From DASUBV01 sp035763085 (GTDB lineage Bacteria; Actinomycetota; Actinomycetes; Streptosporangiales; Streptosporangiaceae), in the NCBI GenBank assembly GCA_035763085.1, contig DASUBV010000131.1, positions 1 through 14,329 on the forward strand: a stretch of DNA of 14,329 bases, given 5' to 3'. Below the pieces are notes generated by a model, which saw only the letters and a program-made list of their open reading frames with translations, was not told the origin of the DNA and did not search any database. The translations under genes were made by a program, and so were the position numbers. Of the stretch, positions 13,322 to 14,329 are shown in pieces (position 1 is the first letter of the stretch; each line of letters opens with the position of its first letter).

Positions 13322-14173
13322 ATGAGCATCCCGAACGCCCAGCAGGCCGAGCACTGGAACACCGGCGACGGCGTCGCGCACTGGATCGCCAACCACGCCC
13401 GCTACGAGCGCATGCACGCGCCGTTCACCGCCATGATCCTCGACGCCGCCGGGCTGGAGCCGGGCACGAGCGTGCTCGACGTGGGCTGCGGCTGCGGCGG
13501 CACCACCCTGGCTGCCGCGCGGCTCATCAGGCCGGGCCGGGCCACCGGCCTCGACCTGTCCGGCCCGATGCTGGCCAGGGCCCGCGCCGACGCCGCGGCG
13601 GCCGGCCTGGGCAACGTGCAGTTCGTGCAGGGAGATGCACAGGTGCACGACCTGGGGCCCGCCCGGTCCGACACCGTGCTCTCCCGCTTCGGGGTGATGT
13701 TCTTCGCCGACCCGGTCGCCGCCTTCGCCAATATCCGGTCCGCGACCCGGCCCGCCGGGCGGCTCATCTTCGTGTGCTGGCAGCCGATGGCCGCCAACCA
13801 GTGGCTGCTGGTGCCCGCGACCGCCCTGGCCGAGCATGTGCAGCCGCCTGACCTGGGGACCGGTGACGGTCCCGGCATATTCGCGCTCGCCGACCCGGAC
13901 CGCCTCCGCCGGATCCTGGCCGCGGCGGGCTGGCAGGACATCGACATCGCCGCGAGGCAGGTGCCGGTCCTGGTCGGCGGCGGCGGCACGGTCGACGACG
14001 CCGTGGAGTTCCTGCGCGCCGGCGCGGTCGGCCGGACCGCGCTGGCCGGGGCCGACGCCGGCACGGCCGACCGCGCCATCGCTTCGGTGCGGTCCGCGCT
14101 CGCCCCGTACGCGGACGCCGGCGGCGTGCGCCTGGGCGCGGCGGTCTGGCTCGTCCAGGCCGCCGCTCCGTAA
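13322..14173 (+). CDS. Class I SAM-dependent methyltransferase (UbiE/Methyltransf_11-like)
   Basis: This 283-residue soluble protein has the SAM-binding motif I VLDVGCGCGG (51-60), the acidic end of beta-2 (GLDLS, D78), the adenine-contacting QGDA (D105) and the SRFGVMFFADP segment typical of UbiE-like enzymes. A ribosome site (GAGGTGAGG) lies just before ATG 13322. The C-terminal third (about 175-283) forms the substrate cap and has a Gly-rich VGGGGTVDD loop; it does not reveal the substrate. Quinone or other small-molecule methylation is possible. No neighbour in the window shares a pathway with it, and it has its own promoter region, so it may be unrelated to the oxidase. Family is certain, substrate unknown. 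Confidence 0.9.
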   Translation: MSIPNAQQAEHWNTGDGVAHWIANHARYERMHAPFTAMILDAAGLEPGTSVLDVGCGCGGTTLAAARLIRPGRATGLDLSGPMLARARADAAAAGLGNVQFVQGDAQVHDLGPARSDTVLSRFGVMFFADPVAAFANIRSATRPAGRLIFVCWQPMAANQWLLVPATALAEHVQPPDLGTGDGPGIFALADPDRLRRILAAAGWQDIDIAARQVPVLVGGGGTVDDAVEFLRAGAVGRTALAGADAGTADRAIASVRSALAPYADAGGVRLGAAVWLVQAAAP

Positions 14174-14217
14174 CGGGCACGCGGAACCCCCCGGTACGCG
14201 GCGGCGGAGCCCGCGGC

Positions 14218-14329
14218 TCAGGAGTAGAGCTGGCCGGCGAGGTACTTCAGGCCGCTGTCCACCTGGATGGTGACCACCCGGTGGCCGGGGCCGAGCCGCC
14301 GGGCGATGCGCAGCGCGGCGGCCAGGTTG
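14218..14329 (-). CDS. C-terminus of a cysteine synthase-like PLP enzyme (partial)
   Basis: The last 36 residues of a minus-strand gene end at the TGA in 14218-14220. They read NLAAALRIARRLGPGH then RVVTIQVDSGLKYLAGQLYS, matching the end of the CysK/CysM/cystathionine beta-synthase family (typically N-AAALR-A--LGPG followed by VVTI--DSGLRY). The rest lies beyond the window. It is convergent with the methyltransferase, 44 bp apart. Catalytic residues (PLP lysine) are outside, so the exact subfamily cannot be given. Confidence 0.75.
   Translation of the reverse strand, partial: NLAAALRIARRLGPGHRVVTIQVDSGLKYLAGQLYS

Noticed and set aside
1..14329. CRISPR arrays, tRNAs, insertion sequences, phage genes
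   Set aside because: No short regularly spaced repeats, cloverleaf sequences, transposase motifs or phage proteins were seen.

Overview
The window is very GC-rich DNA with dense, often overlapping genes and frequent GTG or TTG starts. Together with the actinobacterial-type four-subunit oxidase (short subunit III, small subunit IV), this points to an actinomycete-like chromosome (Actinomycetota). I cannot name the genus from the sequence.

Layout. (1) Positions 1-929, minus strand: a CtaB/CyoE-like membrane protein cut by the window edge; its helices resemble heme O synthase but the Asp-rich active-site motifs are gone. (2) 1262-2993, plus strand: an overlapping two-component pair (OmpR-type regulator, membrane histidine kinase) with a TATAAT promoter. 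(3) 3023-10776, minus strand: a terminal-oxidase operon, transcribed as triple-cupredoxin lipoprotein > ctaC > ctaD > ctaE > ctaF > small zinc-ribbon membrane protein > copCD, with several 1-4 nt stop/start overlaps. (4) 11012-13119, plus strand, divergent from the oxidase operon: ctaG and a normal ctaB, overlapping by 4 nt. (5) 13322-14173, plus strand: a SAM methyltransferase. (6) 14218-14329, minus strand: the C-terminus of a cysteine synthase-like protein.

How the genes fit. Regions 3 and 4 form one functional block: oxidase subunits, heme O synthase, the CtaG assembly factor, copper-handling CopC/CopD, and four predicted type-1 copper domains (three in the lipoprotein, one fused to subunit II). 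No cytochrome c gene or CXXCH heme-binding motif was noticed in the proteins read here. The simplest reading is an accessory oxygen reductase fed by blue-copper domains rather than by a cytochrome c. The oxidase lacks both landmark K-channel residues: the subunit I lysine is Leu330, and the subunit II glutamate position appears to be Tyr105. It keeps all heme and copper ligands and the D-channel/HPEVY residues. The normal ctaB and the degenerate ctaB-like gene bracket the locus, suggesting duplication and loss of catalytic function in one copy. No heme A synthase (ctaA) and no bc-complex genes are in the window. No tRNA, rRNA, CRISPR array or insertion sequence was seen.
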